Origin: Strongylocentrotus purpuratus
Lineage: Eukaryota > Echinodermata > Echinoidea > Camarodonta > Strongylocentrotidae
Length of the DNA: 64,000 nt
Direction of reading: 5' to 3'
NCBI RefSeq assembly: GCF_000002235.5
Contig: NW_022145596.1
Coordinates: 29,115,867 to 29,179,866 of the forward strand
Shown here: positions 1 to 13,400 of the stretch, in pieces
How positions within the stretch are numbered: position 1 is the stretch's first letter
Layout: every line of letters begins with the position of its first letter
The notes under the pieces: generated by a model
Told to the model about the DNA's origin: nothing
The model's database searches: none
Seen by the model: the letters and a program-made list of their open reading frames with translations, nothing else
Program-made: the position numbers and the translations under genes

Positions 1-3000
1 TCTCTCAAAATTACAGTGAGATATCAAGCTACATAGAACTATGATCGACACAAAAGATATTGTCTTAAAAACAGTCAGAAACATTAGAACTTGAATGACT
101 AAAACATAATGCAAATGAATAAGAATAGAATGAATAGGACACAAGTTATTTTTACAATTTAAATCATCCAGTACCAAAAACCTGAGCAAAATTTGAAACA
201 GATGCATTTAATGGTAAGCTTAAAGACAATGATTCATGACAATTGTCAATTGTCATGAGTTTATCGTCTAGACGTATTGCAAAAGATAATCAGAATAATA
301 ATGATCAGAATGATACCTCTACTATTAGGTCTACTTCTTCATGTACTATACTACACTACTGCCATTGTAGATTATGATGATAATACAGATGATAATAATG
401 ATATGATAACAATTATATACTTATACTAATCGTCATCAAAATCATCATGTTCATATTCATCATAATGATAACAATAATAATGATTATAATAATTACAATA
501 ATAATTTATATTAACGATAATAATCATGATAAGGATAATAATCACAATAACAAACATAATAATTACAAAAAATAACATTAGTAACACCACCAACCATAAT
601 AATCATTGTTTTCATTATTATTGTGATACTGCTTCTAGTACTACTCCTACTACATGTACTAGAAAGAAGGAGGGGAAGAGGAAGAATCTTATTGTTTATT
701 TTTTGTATTATCGAGGCATTCAAATGCACAGGGAGGTAAGAGAGGGAAAAGTAAGGCGACGAAGAGGGAGAGAGAGGGAGAGAGAAAGAGAGGGGGTAGC
801 CTATGGCCCGGGTTCAAATTCAGTTCTCTTTAATTTATTTGACCCAGTACTGATGATTATAATGTGATTGCCATGTGTACGCCACACCGAATAGCACTAG
901 CTCACATTTTGTTATTGTTGTCAAGAACTTATTGGCATGCAGCCAGTAGATTTTCATCATGTGTTTGATCTTGTATTGAAAAAAAGATCAAACACATCAT
1001 CATAATCTACAGAGTGCAACCAAAATATTCTTAACAACAATTGAAATTTCTTTCAGGAAGCCAAACACTAAAAGCTGTTTTTGATTCAAAGAGCATCGTA
1101 GAGACAATGAACAAATAAGAATAATAATACATTTACTAATACATTTTCAATAATACATTTTCCCCGCCAAATAATCCGAACAAAAGAATCAACCGAGGGT
1201 AATCAACTGTTAAACGAATGTATCATGAGTCCTTGAAAAATTAATTAATACTGCTTGTCAAATATTATTGAAGAACAGCAAAGGCGAACGCGATTGTCGC
1301 TACAATTCAGAAATCTTTGCTTGCATTGCTTTTCTCTCAAAATTACAGTGAGATATCAAGCTACATAGAACTATGATCGACACAAAAGATATTGTCTTAA
1401 AAACAGTCAGAAACATTAGAACTTGAATGACTAAAACATAATGCAAATGAATAAGAATAGAATGAATAGGACACAAGTTATTTTTACAATTTAAATCATC
1501 CAGTACCAAAAACCTGAGCAAAATTTGAAACAGATGCATTTAATGGTAAGCTTAAAGACAATGATTCATGACAATTGTCAATTGTCATGAGTTTATCGTC
1601 TAGACGTATTGCAAAAGATAATCAGAATAATAATGATCAGAATGATACCTCTACTATTAGGTCTACTTCTTCATGTACTATACTACACTACTGCCATTGT
1701 AGATTATGATGATAATACAGATGATAATAATGATATGATAACAATTATATACTTATACTAATCGTCATCAAAATCATCATGTTCATATTCATCATAATGA
1801 TAACAATAATAATGATTATAATAATTACAATAATAATTTATATTAACGATAATAATCATGATAAGGATAATAATCACAATAACAAACATAATAATTACAA
1901 AAAATAACATTAGTAACACCACCAACCATAATAATCATTGTTTTCATTATTATTGTGATACTGCTTCTAGTACTACTCCTACTACATGTACTAGAAAGAA
2001 GGAGGGGAAGAGGAAGAATCTTATTGTTTATTTTTTGTATTATCGAGGCATTCAAATGCACAGGGAGGTAAGAGAGGGAAAAGTAAGGCGACGAAGAGGG
2101 AGAGAGAGGGAGAGAGAAAGAGAGGGGGTAGCCTATGGCCCGGGTTCAAATTCAGTTCTCTTTAATTTATTTGACCCAGTACTGATGATTATAATGTGAT
2201 TGCCATGTGTACGCCACACCGAATAGCACTAGCTCACATTTTGTTATTGTTGTCAAGAACTTATTGGCATGCAGCCAGTAGATTTTCATCATGTGTTTGA
2301 TCTTGTATTGAAAAAAAGATCAAACACATCATCATAATCTACAGAGTGCAACCAAAATATTCTTAACAACAATTGAAATTTCTTTCAGGAAGCCAAACAC
2401 TAAAAGCTGTTTTTGATTCAAAGAGCATCGTAGAGACAATGAACAAATAAGAATAATAATACATTTACTAATACATTTTCAATAATACATGTACATTTTC
2501 CCCGCCAAATAATCCGAACAAAAGAATCAACCGAGGGTAATCAACTGTTAAACGAATGTATCATGAGTCCTTGAAAAATTAATTAATACTGCTTGTCAAA
2601 TATTATTGAAGAACAGCAAAGGCGAACGCGATTGTCGCTACAATTCAGAAATCATTGCTTGCATTGCTTTTCTCTCAAAATTACCGTGAGATATCAAGCT
2701 ACATAGAACTTGGATCGACACAAAAGATATTGTCTTGAAAACAGTCAGAAACATTAGAACTTGAATGAATAAAACATAATGCAAATGAATAAGACTAGAA
2801 TGAATAGGACACAAGTTCATTTCTACCATTTAAATCATCACGTACCAAATACCTAAAGCAAAATTTGAACCAGATGCATTTAATGGTAAGCTTAAAGACA
2901 ATGATTCATGACAATTGTCAATTGTCATGAGTTTATCGTCTAGACGTATTGCAAAAGATAATCAGAATAATAATGATCAGAATGATACCTCTACTATTAG

Positions 3001-4440
3001 GTCTACTTCTTCATGTACTATACTACACTACTGCCATTGTAGATTATGATGATAATACAGATGATAATAATGATATGATAACAATTATATACTTATACTA
3101 ATCGTCATCAAAATCATCATGTTCATATTCATCATAATGATAACAATAATAATGATTATAATAATTACAATAATAATTTATATTAACGATAATAATCATG
3201 ATAAGGATAATAATCACAATAACAAACATAATAATTACAAAAAATAACATTAGTAACACCACCAACCATAATAATCATTGTTTTCATTATTATTGTGATA
3301 CTGCTTCTAGTACTACTCCTACTACATGTACTAGAAAGAAGGAGGGGAAGAGGAAGAATCTTATTGTTTATTTTTTGTATTATCGAGGCATTCAAATGCA
3401 CAGGGAGGTAAGAGAGGGAAAAGTAAGGCGACGAAGAGGGAGAGAGAGGGAGAGAGAAAGAGAGGGGGTAGCCTATGGCCCGGGTTCAAATTCAGTTCTC
3501 TTTAATTTATTTGACCCAGTACTGATGATTATAATGTGATTGCCATGTGTACGCCACACCGAATAGCACTAGCTCACATTTTGTTATTGTTGTCAAGAAC
3601 TTATTGGCATGCAGCCAGTAGATTTTCATCATGTGTTTGATCTTGTATTGAAAAAAAGATCAAACACATCATCATAATCTACAGAGTGCAACCAAAATAT
3701 TCTTAACAACAATTGAAATTTCTTTCAGGAAGCCAAACACTAAAAGCTGTTTTTGATTCAAAGAGCATCGTAGAGACAATGAACAAATAAGAATAATAAT
3801 ACATTTACTAATACATTTTCAATAATACATTTTCCCCGCCAAATAATCCGAACAAAAGAATCAACCGAGGGTAATCAACTGTTAAACGAATGTATCATGA
3901 GTCCTTGAAAAATTAATTAATACTGCTTGTCAAATATTATTGAAGAACAGCAAAGGCGAACGCGATTGTCGCTACAATTCAGAAATCATTGCTTGCATTG
4001 CTTTTCTCTCAAAATTACCGTGAGATATCAAGCTACATAGAACTTGGATCGACACAAAAGATATTGTCTTGAAAACAGTCAGAAACATTAGAACTTGAAT
4101 GAATAAAACATAATGCAAATGAATAAGACTAGAATGAATAGGACACAAGTTCATTTCTACCATTTAAATCATCACGTACCAAATACCTAAGCAAAATTTG
4201 AACCAGATGCATTTAATGGTAAGCTTAAAGACAATGATTCATGACAATTGTAAATTGTCGTGAGTTTATCATCTATATAGACGTATTGCAAAAGATAATC
4301 AGGATAATAAGGATCAGAATGATACCTCTACTACTAGGCCTACTTCTACATGACTATACTATACTACTGCCATTGTAGAATATGCTGATAATACAGATGA
4401 TAATAATGATATGATTAACAAATATAACTAGACTTTAATT
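1..4440 (+). repeat. Tandem array of 1.33-kb units, about 3.3 copies
   Basis: The block TCTCTCAAAATTAC recurs at 1, 1333, 2671 and 4005, giving unit lengths of 1332, 1338 and 1334 bp; the fourth copy is cut off near 4440. Units look almost identical by eye, differing by a 6-bp insertion near 2490 in the second and a handful of substitutions at the 5' side of the third and fourth. Each unit carries AT-rich triplet-like sequence, a purine-rich patch (near 730-795) and a hairpin. The short open frames in each unit are low-complexity and are not supported as genes. Inverted copies occur at 46725-49075. Confidence 0.95.
946..1010. repeat. Hairpin inside each 1.33-kb unit
   Basis: GTAGATT, then ATCATGTGTTTGATCTT, is followed after a short A-rich loop by the near-complement AAGATCAAACACATCATCA and AATCTAC, giving an imperfect stem of about 27 bp. 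The same hairpin recurs in the second and third units (near 2278 and 3617) and in the inverted copies near 47400 and 48720. The right-hand copies keep the stem, with changes falling mainly in the loop. Confidence 0.85.
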
Positions 4441-4502
4441 CGTCACTTTGACGAATTAGGTGATACGTATGCTATTTTTGTATCATGAAAGTGTGTCGAT
4501 GA

Positions 4503-4849
4503 TGTGTCGGCGGAGCAACTGTCGGCGGAGCAACTGTCGTTCGAGGAGCAAATGTCACCGGAGCAAGTGTCGCTTCAGGCGGAGCAAATGTCGGCGGAGC
4601 AATTGTCAGCGGAGCAAATGTCACCGTAGCAATTGTCGCGTTTTGCGGAGCAAATGTCGGCGGAGCAATTGTCGGCGGAGCAAATGTCGGCGGAGCAATT
4701 GTCGGCGGTGCACATGTCGGCGGAGCAAATGTCGGCGGAGCAACTGTCGCGGAGCAACTGTCGCGGAGCAACTGTCGCGGAGCAATTGTCGCGTTTTGCG
4801 GAGTAAATGTCGGAGGAGCAATCGTCGGCAGAGCATGTGTCATGGAACC
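4503..4849 (+). repeat. 15-bp minisatellite, element terminus
   Basis: About 23 units of GGAGCAAMTGTCGGC, with interspersed variants containing GTTCGAGGAGC, TCACCGGAGC, GCTTCAGGC and GCGTTTTGC. Several units near 4740-4785 are 14 bp, which breaks any reading frame. The outer edge reads GAGCATGTGTCATGGAACC, the inverse of the left end of the element at 39068. Long open frames on both strands are a by-product of a stop-free 15-mer. Confidence 0.93.
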
Positions 4850-4987
4850 GATTCCAGAACCTTGCAGTACACACTTATACTTATACTTATACATACTTAT
4901 ATGCTATATGATCAACCTTTTCTGATCGATTCCACAACGTTTCTTTCACAATGCAATCGCATGACCATAACTGGTCTTTACCTTTAA
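4850..4987 (-). repeat. Truncated MITE A copy (TTAA type)
   Basis: Reverse complement of the left end of the MITE at 14623-14996 and 44156-44558, from the terminal TTAA (4984-4987) inward to GGAATC, where homology stops at the end of the 15-bp array. The foldback element therefore interrupts this older MITE; the remaining half should lie beyond the other end of that element. Confidence 0.85.
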
Positions 4988-7268
4988 AGCAGAAAATGAG
5001 AGAAAGAAATTAGTGAAAGTTTGAGCATTATCCGATCAAACATAGGAAAGTTATGAACACTGTGATCTCTCCAATTTGCTCTGTACAGAATTTTTTTTTT
5101 TTTTTAGGTATTTAATTGTTATCATACAGGGGTTATATACAAACATATTTTGCAATAATTGTTTTTAGGATGAATGTCTCATTGAAAATTTAAATTAAAA
5201 TAAACATTTTTGAGTACAGTGCAAATGAAAGGGAACCTCAAAAGAAACATCACAGAGATACCAATTAGTGTGTGATTGATCACTTTATATGAACTTAATG
5301 AACTCAATATAATAAGTGTGGACTTTCTCCTTTAAGTACATGTTACTTTTGATGAAAGCTTATGAAAATTATGAATGTGAATGCCTTATTCCAAGTTTTG
5401 GCATCCTAATCTTACTACACCATGCTACTAAATTGAAACACATGTGGCTGATTTTATGTGCATCGCCTTGAACATGCTGGTTTCTCTTTAGTGAATATCC
5501 AGGAATCTGGGGGCAGAAGGTCGAGCTCTCGCTTTTTGTTCTGAATTTTTGTTTCGTTATGAACCAACTTGAACATCACCCCAGGGACATTAGGCCCAGT
5601 AAAATGAATTCTTAGTTTCTTGTCACCTCCTCCCTTTTTTGGCCTGCCTCACTTTTTCCCACTGTGATTTTATATTTTTTGTTATGAAATAAACCATAAA
5701 ATAATACCATACACTAATTCCTAAAAGTACATCTAAACAGTGAGATAACAACAATCATTAATACATTGCAATTTTACATTGTTTTGAGCTTCTGAAGGGC
5801 AAACATGTACAAAGGAAATTTGATTAAGAAAATTTGTATTAAAATTGACCCAATAGCATTTTAATGTACGGGAATAATATTAATCTTTAAATTAAAGGAC
5901 CCTGCCTCCCCCCTCATTTTAAAAGATTCAGGACTAGAAACTCGAAATCAATTTTATAAGGCCTTAGGGATACTTGTATAAAAAATAAATGTACTAGCTA
6001 TAAATAAAACCTAATCTGTTCACCATACTTCCTTTATAGATGAATCTTATCCTTACATGTAGGTCGATAGTGATTTATTGTAAGCAAAAATGAATTACAG
6101 GACATTTTCCAACAAACAAGTTGCAAGAGTATTGTGCACAAGAACAGATTAAAAAAAAAACAAGACAAAAAAGGAAGATGTACCCTGCCATTCATTCATA
6201 CAGGGTATACACTTTTTGTGTACGACATCGCCACTTAAATTAAACTGAAATTTTAATAAATTTACGTAATTTGACATATTAAAAAACAATTGTAACTTCT
6301 TCTTGATTTGATTCTTGAATCTTCCTGTGAATAACGATTTCAAATGATTTAATCTGTAAATAATCATGTTCGATACAAGAAAATATCCATTGCCCAATGA
6401 AATTTGTCAGTATAATTGTGGTTCAAATTGATAGATGTACTTGTAAAGAGATCATTTATCACTGTACATGTAGTTTCACTTTCCATTCTTTTATGTGTAA
6501 ATAATAAAATTCTCCCAGGCCTTCTTCCTGTATCTTTGAATTTCGTATCCTTGTTTGGATCCCCCCCCCCCCAAACATAATGGCGGGAAAAAAGTAACTA
6601 TGCTTGAGGAAATCAATCCCTTATTTCATTTCCTTCCCTGTACTTTTGAAAAAACATAATTGGACATGAATTCATATTAAAGTGAAATAAACATGTACAA
6701 GGGTTAAAGGGGAATCCAAGTTAATAGCAGATTGCAATAAAAGAGAGCAGAAGAACCAGAGAATGAGACTGATGAAAGTTTTAATGAAATTAGACAAACA
6801 CTTGAAAATGTATACATTTTTCAAAGTTGTATTCACTATATAGGAATTTCAATTTGGCCAAAGGGGTAATCTCATTTGATGTAGCGCTGGACAACTCATT
6901 ACCATGCAAACAAATTTAAATTGTTGTCAATGTTTTAGTCTGGAAGATATTTTTTTTTTTTTTTTGGGGGGGGGGGGGGAGAGGATCTATGATAGTATGC
7001 TATCTATAACATATCCTGAGGAATGCATTAAAGGAGAAGGCAGTTTGGAGGAAAACAGGATTATATTTTTTAGATTATGACAAACAGGAGAGTTGACCAT
7101 GAAAATATAAGAACAGAAGTCCTTGAATGAGTGATATTGGATTACCACAAAGCCCTCTGTACTTTGTTTCACATTTGACCGCCACTAAAGCCAATGTATA
7201 ATGAGATTAATAGGTCACTATTTGAAAGTATTCAATTTAAAAAAAATTGTATTCAACTATTTATGTAG
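4988..7268. other. AT-rich non-coding stretch upstream of the first recognised exon
   Basis: No coding exon, RNA gene or clear element was recognised. It holds a T run at 5091-5105, a C run near 6560 and a T/G run at 6951-6979. If the 5' part of the gene at 7269 lies upstream, this is intron; no promoter could be identified. Confidence 0.5.
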
Positions 7269-7405
7269 GAGGAGAAAATGATGCGAGAAGTTCGTCAACA
7301 TTTTGACATTCTGAGGAGGAAATTATGTCGGAGAGAAAAAGAGGTCACAGGTCATCTGAAGTCACTCACATCTGGGAAAGTGGTGGTTCTCCACAAACAA
7401 TGTCG
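7269..7405 (+). CDS. Exon 1 of those seen: TRIM-type coiled coil
   Basis: Acceptor TTTATGTAG and donor TCG/GTATGT are both strong. The peptide begins EEKMMREVRQHFDILRRK and continues as a charged helix with heptad-like spacing ending LHKQC, as in the coiled coil after TRIM B-boxes. It ends with two bases of an Arg codon. The in-frame Met at 7278 could serve as a start, but the acceptor just before it argues for an internal exon. Confidence 0.8.
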
Positions 7406-10400
7406 GTATGTAATATGTGTACTATTGAACTTTGAACTTAAAAAACAAAAAATGCAGGTACAGGTTTATCATGTAATGGAACTTTTAACTTTTAACTTAA
7501 ATTTAAATCCTACTGATGTTAGGCCTACATAAACAGATAATCTTTAAAGGTAATACAAAGTTTTGGGAAATTTTGAAAATTGGGTGGATAAGGATTCTTT
7601 ACAATTTTGATATATTTGGATGCCCCTGTGGATGTATTATAAGCACTAGAAAATTTAGCCCCTAAACACTTCTGCTTTTGAGAAAAATTGAATATAAAAA
7701 TTTACCGGTGCTCCCGGTAAATCTTGATAAATTTCAAATAGCGCCTACGGCCGCACAATGGTAACTGCGACCATGAAAATTTCAGAATGTGTAGTTGTGA
7801 TATATATTATCCAAACAGGAAAAGGTAATTGGTCGATTTAGTCCAGAAACATTTTTTGTATATCTTAATTGATATCTTGACCTTGAGAGGGGGCTATACA
7901 ACATAAAGTGTTATTATTTTCAATTTCATAACTTTAGACTCGATTTCAACCGCGACGACGATCACTGAATATTGTTGGATCGTATATGCTTACAATATGT
8001 TCATTTGAACCAAATTCATGACCCCATACCAAAACTTTGTAATACCTTTAACTTTAGGACAATGCTTTTCTGCAAGCTGCAAATTGGATGCATCCCATTG
8101 AAATTATTTTTCAAACTTTTACCTCATTATGGAAACTTCCTGTCTCCTGTTAGAGATAATGATTCTCATGAATCATGAGCAACATGACTTTACATTACCC
8201 TGGGTTAGATGGGGTGGGGTGGAGCTTGAGGGGGGAGGGGAGGAACAATGATTGTTGGGACATACATAAGTCATTTCCAATTTCAGCACACAGAGATGCG
8301 TGATGGAAAGAGTTAAAGTGAAAGGGTTTTTGTTTTAATGGAGATAAAATGCGATACGAATCTGAATGCTACTTATATTATAAATGATATAGTGATTCTC
8401 AAACAATGGGAGAACTTATTCTTGATGGCTGAAGTATCAAGCCATTTTCTATGAATCTTTTAATTGTCAATTGTGTATGCTCTTAATAACCAAACTGTCT
8501 TTAATCTCATAAATATGGGGGCGATTATTCATCTTTAAAAAAGTTCTAAGTTGTTTCACTTTCGGTGGGGAAAACCTAACCTAGAACAAATGGCTAACTT
8601 AAGAATATGTTTGACAGCAGTTTCTGCTTTTCTGAATCAATGCCAACCTTCTAAAATCTTGTGAAATTTCCTGCCATTTAAAGTTATGCAAAGTCTCTTT
8701 GCTAAAAAAAAGTCTTTTGGTAAATTTCAAAGCAGTAGATTTATCCCTCTTTAATGAAAACCACAGTATGCAACACATGCTTGAAGTTGACACCAACACA
8801 AAATTTATCATGATGAGGTTTTACTGCGGAAGTTAGGACTCCCAAAAAATATTACCATCATAACCTTGCGGTATCATACCCTTGAGCTGGTGCTTCAGAT
8901 GAGAAATTCAAACCGATTCTGCAGGTACCCCAAAAGGATGTAAACTAGCAATTTGATAGGATTGCCATATTGTGGGATACAATGATATATCAAAGAACAT
9001 GAAGAAGAAGGGGTAGCAGGGCATATAACAGAGTAGTCCACAACAAAATTCAAACATGTAAAATTGCAACTTGGAAAGTATCCAAACTGGTGGGTAAAGT
9101 GAAATCCTGTTGGCTATGGTCCATGGCCAGGGGGAGCCTGGGAGGGGTAAGATGGGCTCTTTGGTGCAAACCTGTCACTTCAAATTTCAAACCTGAAGAT
9201 ACATGTCCATTGTTGTAGACTTGCAATTTTTTGAGATCAAAAGTCTTTTGCAAAAGAGATACAATGTTCATTCATTGTGTAAAGTAACACTACAAGCATA
9301 GAGAAGGTTAATTAAAGTTTTATTGTTAAAAGCTCCCACACATTAAATTGATAGTACCTGTACATGAACACTTTAGGCAATGTACAAAATACCTCTCTGT
9401 TCACGAGAGCTCTTTTAGGACTTTCTAACATATAAGTATTATATTTATTTTTTACCACAACCCTTCTTCAGTTCACAAGAGCTCTTTTTCTATTCACCAG
9501 AGGTAGATCGCTCACTGCTCCCATGTATTTCATTCACTGACTCTGAGCCTGTATTATTTATAACTGTCGTTACTGTAATTGACTCTGGAAATTCATTAAA
9601 TGCATAGAGCGTCCAACCTGCAAAATACTGCAGAAAGAACCACTAGACATCATCAGAGTTTTTAATATTTTTGCAGGCTGTTAATATTTGTGTATTTAAC
9701 TGAGTGCCTCTTCCTGGCGTGGTTCTACAAGTGTTAACACAGGAAATCCTGATGAAATTCTACAGAGTAAAGTGGTATCAGGAGGGACATTAAAACAATC
9801 ATGGTTCTCTGATATAGCACACATAACATTGTGATGCAATATCCCAAAGTCTCCCAAAGGTCTCCCAAAGTAATTTTGAGAGATCAGCTGCGCTTGGCTG
9901 CCCAAATAAGAAATAACATAATGCCAGCCTAAGTTATAAGTCGGTTTATAAGGCTATGATGAATAAATGGTATGATATGGTTTTTTTTCTTCCAAATCAC
10001 AATATAAAAATCAATACAAACAAAAAAGAAAAATACTTATACAAATCAAGAATATTGTGAATGACTGGATAGCCCACTCAAAATTGTTAACATCACAAAA
10101 CTGTTCTTCCTTGGGGTCCAGATAGTATAATGAAAAGTAAACTTACAATTAAAAAAAAAATTACAGCCATTTTACTTAAGTCGTAAAATTGAAGAGTTCC
10201 AAACAACACAAAACATGTACATTTAGCAAACAGAGGTGGCAGTAACATCTCGCCTCCATGAGGAGTTCGTTCCCTTTGTTCCATTTATATTGTTTGAATT
10301 TACCTTCTGGCATTTCATTCAGCTATTGAAGTGCAAGATAAAAAGCTTCAAAATATCTTTAAAGCTATTTTTCAATAAATGAAATATGAATTTATTTCTG

Positions 10401-13400
10401 TGTCATTCATAGGAGAATTGGAGAACTGATGGACAGGGTTGAGCAGCTCAAAATGGCTTGCCAATCCTTCGTCTCGGGTCCTGATTACGAGGTGGTGCTC
10501 AAGATGGATTCTCTAAAGGTATTGAGGCAAATAAAAGATTTTTTTCTGAGATAAGCGTGTCTGTCAGACAAAATTTGTACACAAAGCTTTGGAATTTAAT
10601 AATAATGGTGATACCAGTATTAATCTCGGGACACGTCATTGCAGGCCAGGGAATGCTCTAGGTGCCTACGTAGTATTATGCCATTACCTTGGCTTTAGCC
10701 AAACTCATAGCTAGTTGAGAGAAATAGTTGCATCACCCAAAGTTTCTCCTAATTGATCAGTTATTGTATTGGACTCCAAATAGTTCCCCCATAGAGTTTT
10801 TCAGGGGAGGAAACCATTCAGAGCTCTTTAGTTTGACCTTTGACCGTGCTTGCCTTCACTGTCTCTCTCAATATGCTATGGCCAAAATGTCTAAAGTCAT
10901 CAATTGGCATTTCTTCCTGAGCCCCAAATGCAGATGTCTGGTCAAACAACGTTAGTGGCATGGTTGGGACATGATTTGCGAACCATTTGATCAACAGTCT
11001 GATGGCGTATCCACTAGACCATGACTCAACAAAATGCTAACTTGAGAATGTTTGATGCAGGATTAATGTGAACGTTAAACAACACCTGGAAAAGTGATTA
11101 AACAAAATTTAAAATGTGCCATTGTTATAATTGCTTAAACCACGTTTCTGATATGGGTGATATTACACGTAAATTCATCAGGACAATACCGCCAGTAAGC
11201 GATGGTGAGCTGAAAAAGTATAATGCAGACGAAACTCTACTGCATTATGTTCTAAATATGAAATTTCAGTACAGGGAAATTCACAAATGTCTCTGTGTTA
11301 TCAAACTGTACAAAGAAAAATGGCAACGAAAAAGAGAGAGCGTATCAATAAGTTTTATGTATGAAGTTATTATTCTAAAATAGGAATGTAGGAATATAAG
11401 ATAGCTAGTGATAAACTTATGTTGGCATTGAGATATTGATATTTGATATGACTGAAGATATAACGGTAGTATAATATTTCTGCAGGTACTTCGGTTTAGT
11501 TCCACAGGCCAAAAGAAGACTAGTATTTATGAGTCCACTTGGTATACAGATTCTAATTCCATTTTTTGCATGCAAGTAGATGTGTTTTTTCTAAGACCTG
11601 TGTTATATTAATATTTTGAGAATTAGCCATCGATGAAATTGATGTTGAATAATGTTATCTTAAACCTCAATATCAATGTTTAACTAGGTAACAACACAAA
11701 CCTGGAAAGTATTTTAGACATACTTTGAGGACAAGGTGGAATTATGCAAACATTTGGTCAAAGTATGCATTTTATTCAACCAAATATGATAAAAGAGAAA
11801 CAAAACAAAAAAAGAAGAAGAACGATATTCCAGGTCAGAATTTGTGTCCTTTGCAATTTTCTGTTTCTTTTTCTCTAGTTTAATACACTTGCAATTCATT
11901 ACTTGTTGTATCTTGCTATTCTGTGCTACTTATTTATGAAAAATCATATGGATTGGAAAAGTAGACCTTCAGGTGACTCATTTTATATCTGACTGTTGTT
12001 TTGTAGATACTGTTTCTTGATTTTGTCTTTGCCAAATAAGTGATAATAATGATAAATATTAATGTTGGCTTCTTATCAAACTTTTCTGTTGGAACATTTA
12101 TTTGATAACACATAATCAAAATTCCTTCTCTGATGTTTCTTATAGTTCGTAAAACTTGGTATACTCATATACATATATCCTCCAAAAGGCACTTGATTGT
12201 AGAAAGCTAATTAGCCCAAAGTTTTTTTCATGTGACTCTGCCTATAACTGTAGGCTAGCAGATAAGCCAACACAAAAGGGGGAGGGGGGGGGGGGGGACA
12301 CCCAATCACCAGGACGTACACTCTTTTTTTGTGTTGGTCCTTATTTGTAGATATATTGAATAATGCTGTTATCAGACTCAGAATTATACATGTATATATT
12401 GTTGACCTACCTCGTATGGCACATTTAAGCATCAAGTATTAAAGTCACTTCCAATGTTTCATTCACAATGGGGCACATCAAAGTAAAGTACAGTTGGTTG
12501 CTGCCAAAACAGATCACAGAAAGTGTTGTGATATACTTGGCCATGTCTCTGTACTACCCAGGTTTGATTTAAAGGCCCTCTGTACTTGCTTGGCTAGGAG
12601 GGATGAGACCACCAAGGGCAATCACTGACAGGTGGCTATTTCATCAACTCAGCTTTCAATTAACAAAAGAAAAAGAGGATCATGGGGGACCAATGGTCAC
12701 CGATTAGGCATTGTTTTTCTATATTTTTTATAGAGTGAGCAAGTAGCTACAAGTATTACAGTGGGACTTAAAGTATTGTTTCTTCCCCATCATGTAGTGT
12801 GATATAGAGACGTTCATAGCAGAGCTACCCAAGCATGACTTCAGTCCTTGTGCAAGGAACAATCTTGTTTGTGACCTACCTCAGGAGTTGCAAAAGGCCA
12901 TAGCTACACATGGAGCTGTCATGGAATGCCAAGGTAGGAAGAAAAAGGAGGAGGAGGAGAAAGAGAACTATGAAAAGAGGAGGAAGAGGAGAAGGAGAAG
13001 AAAGAGGAGGAGGAGGTGGCGGAGGAGGGAGGGGAAGGAAAGGGAAGGGAAGGGAAGGGAAAGAGAGGGGGAGGGAGGAGGAGGAGGAGGAGGAGGAGGA
13101 AGAGGAGGAGGAGGAGAAATAGAACAATGAACAAGTAATGAGAAATAGGTAAGGATAGGCAACACATTTTGCTTTGTTTTTAATAGCATCACCAAACATT
13201 TTACAAAATTGCGGAAACAGACTCATTGGTGGGCCAATCAATATTCACATATTCCTTCTAATTTCCAATTTGTCAACAACAGATCCTGAACGATTAGAAA
13301 ATGCTTCTCACAAGCCCAGTGAACCTTGTGGGGGTGGCCTACAGGACCAGGACCACCAGCAGCAAGACCAGTCTCTACCTGCCACTGAGACCAGCTACTC

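Larger units (their letters stand above)
1..4849 (+). mobile_element. Right-hand end of a large TU-like foldback element (left end outside window)
   Basis: This stretch is built like the right arm of the complete element at 39068-51866: a repetitive body of 1.33-kb units followed by an outer 15-bp array that ends in a terminus (GGTTCCATGACACATGC on the minus strand) shared with the other element's left end. The terminus at 4849 abuts sequence that matches the middle of a MITE, so the element inserted into that MITE. No transposase reading frame is visible. The left half must lie upstream of the window. Assignment to the TU group of sea-urchin foldback transposons rests on architecture recalled from the literature, not on a sequence comparison. 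Confidence 0.6.

Noticed and set aside
526-867. Open frame repeated in each 1.33-kb unit (113 codons)
   Set aside because: Low-complexity Ile/Asn/Thr and Arg/Glu runs from AT-rich and GA-rich DNA, overlapped by a similar frame on the other strand, with no domain.
9696-9905. Minus-strand frame near 9.8 kb (69 codons)
   Set aside because: Reasonable composition but no splice context, homologue or conserved motif recognised.
12876-13241. Ser/Pro-rich and Glu/Arg-rich frames near 13 kb
   Set aside because: Translation of a purine/pyrimidine microsatellite in an intron.
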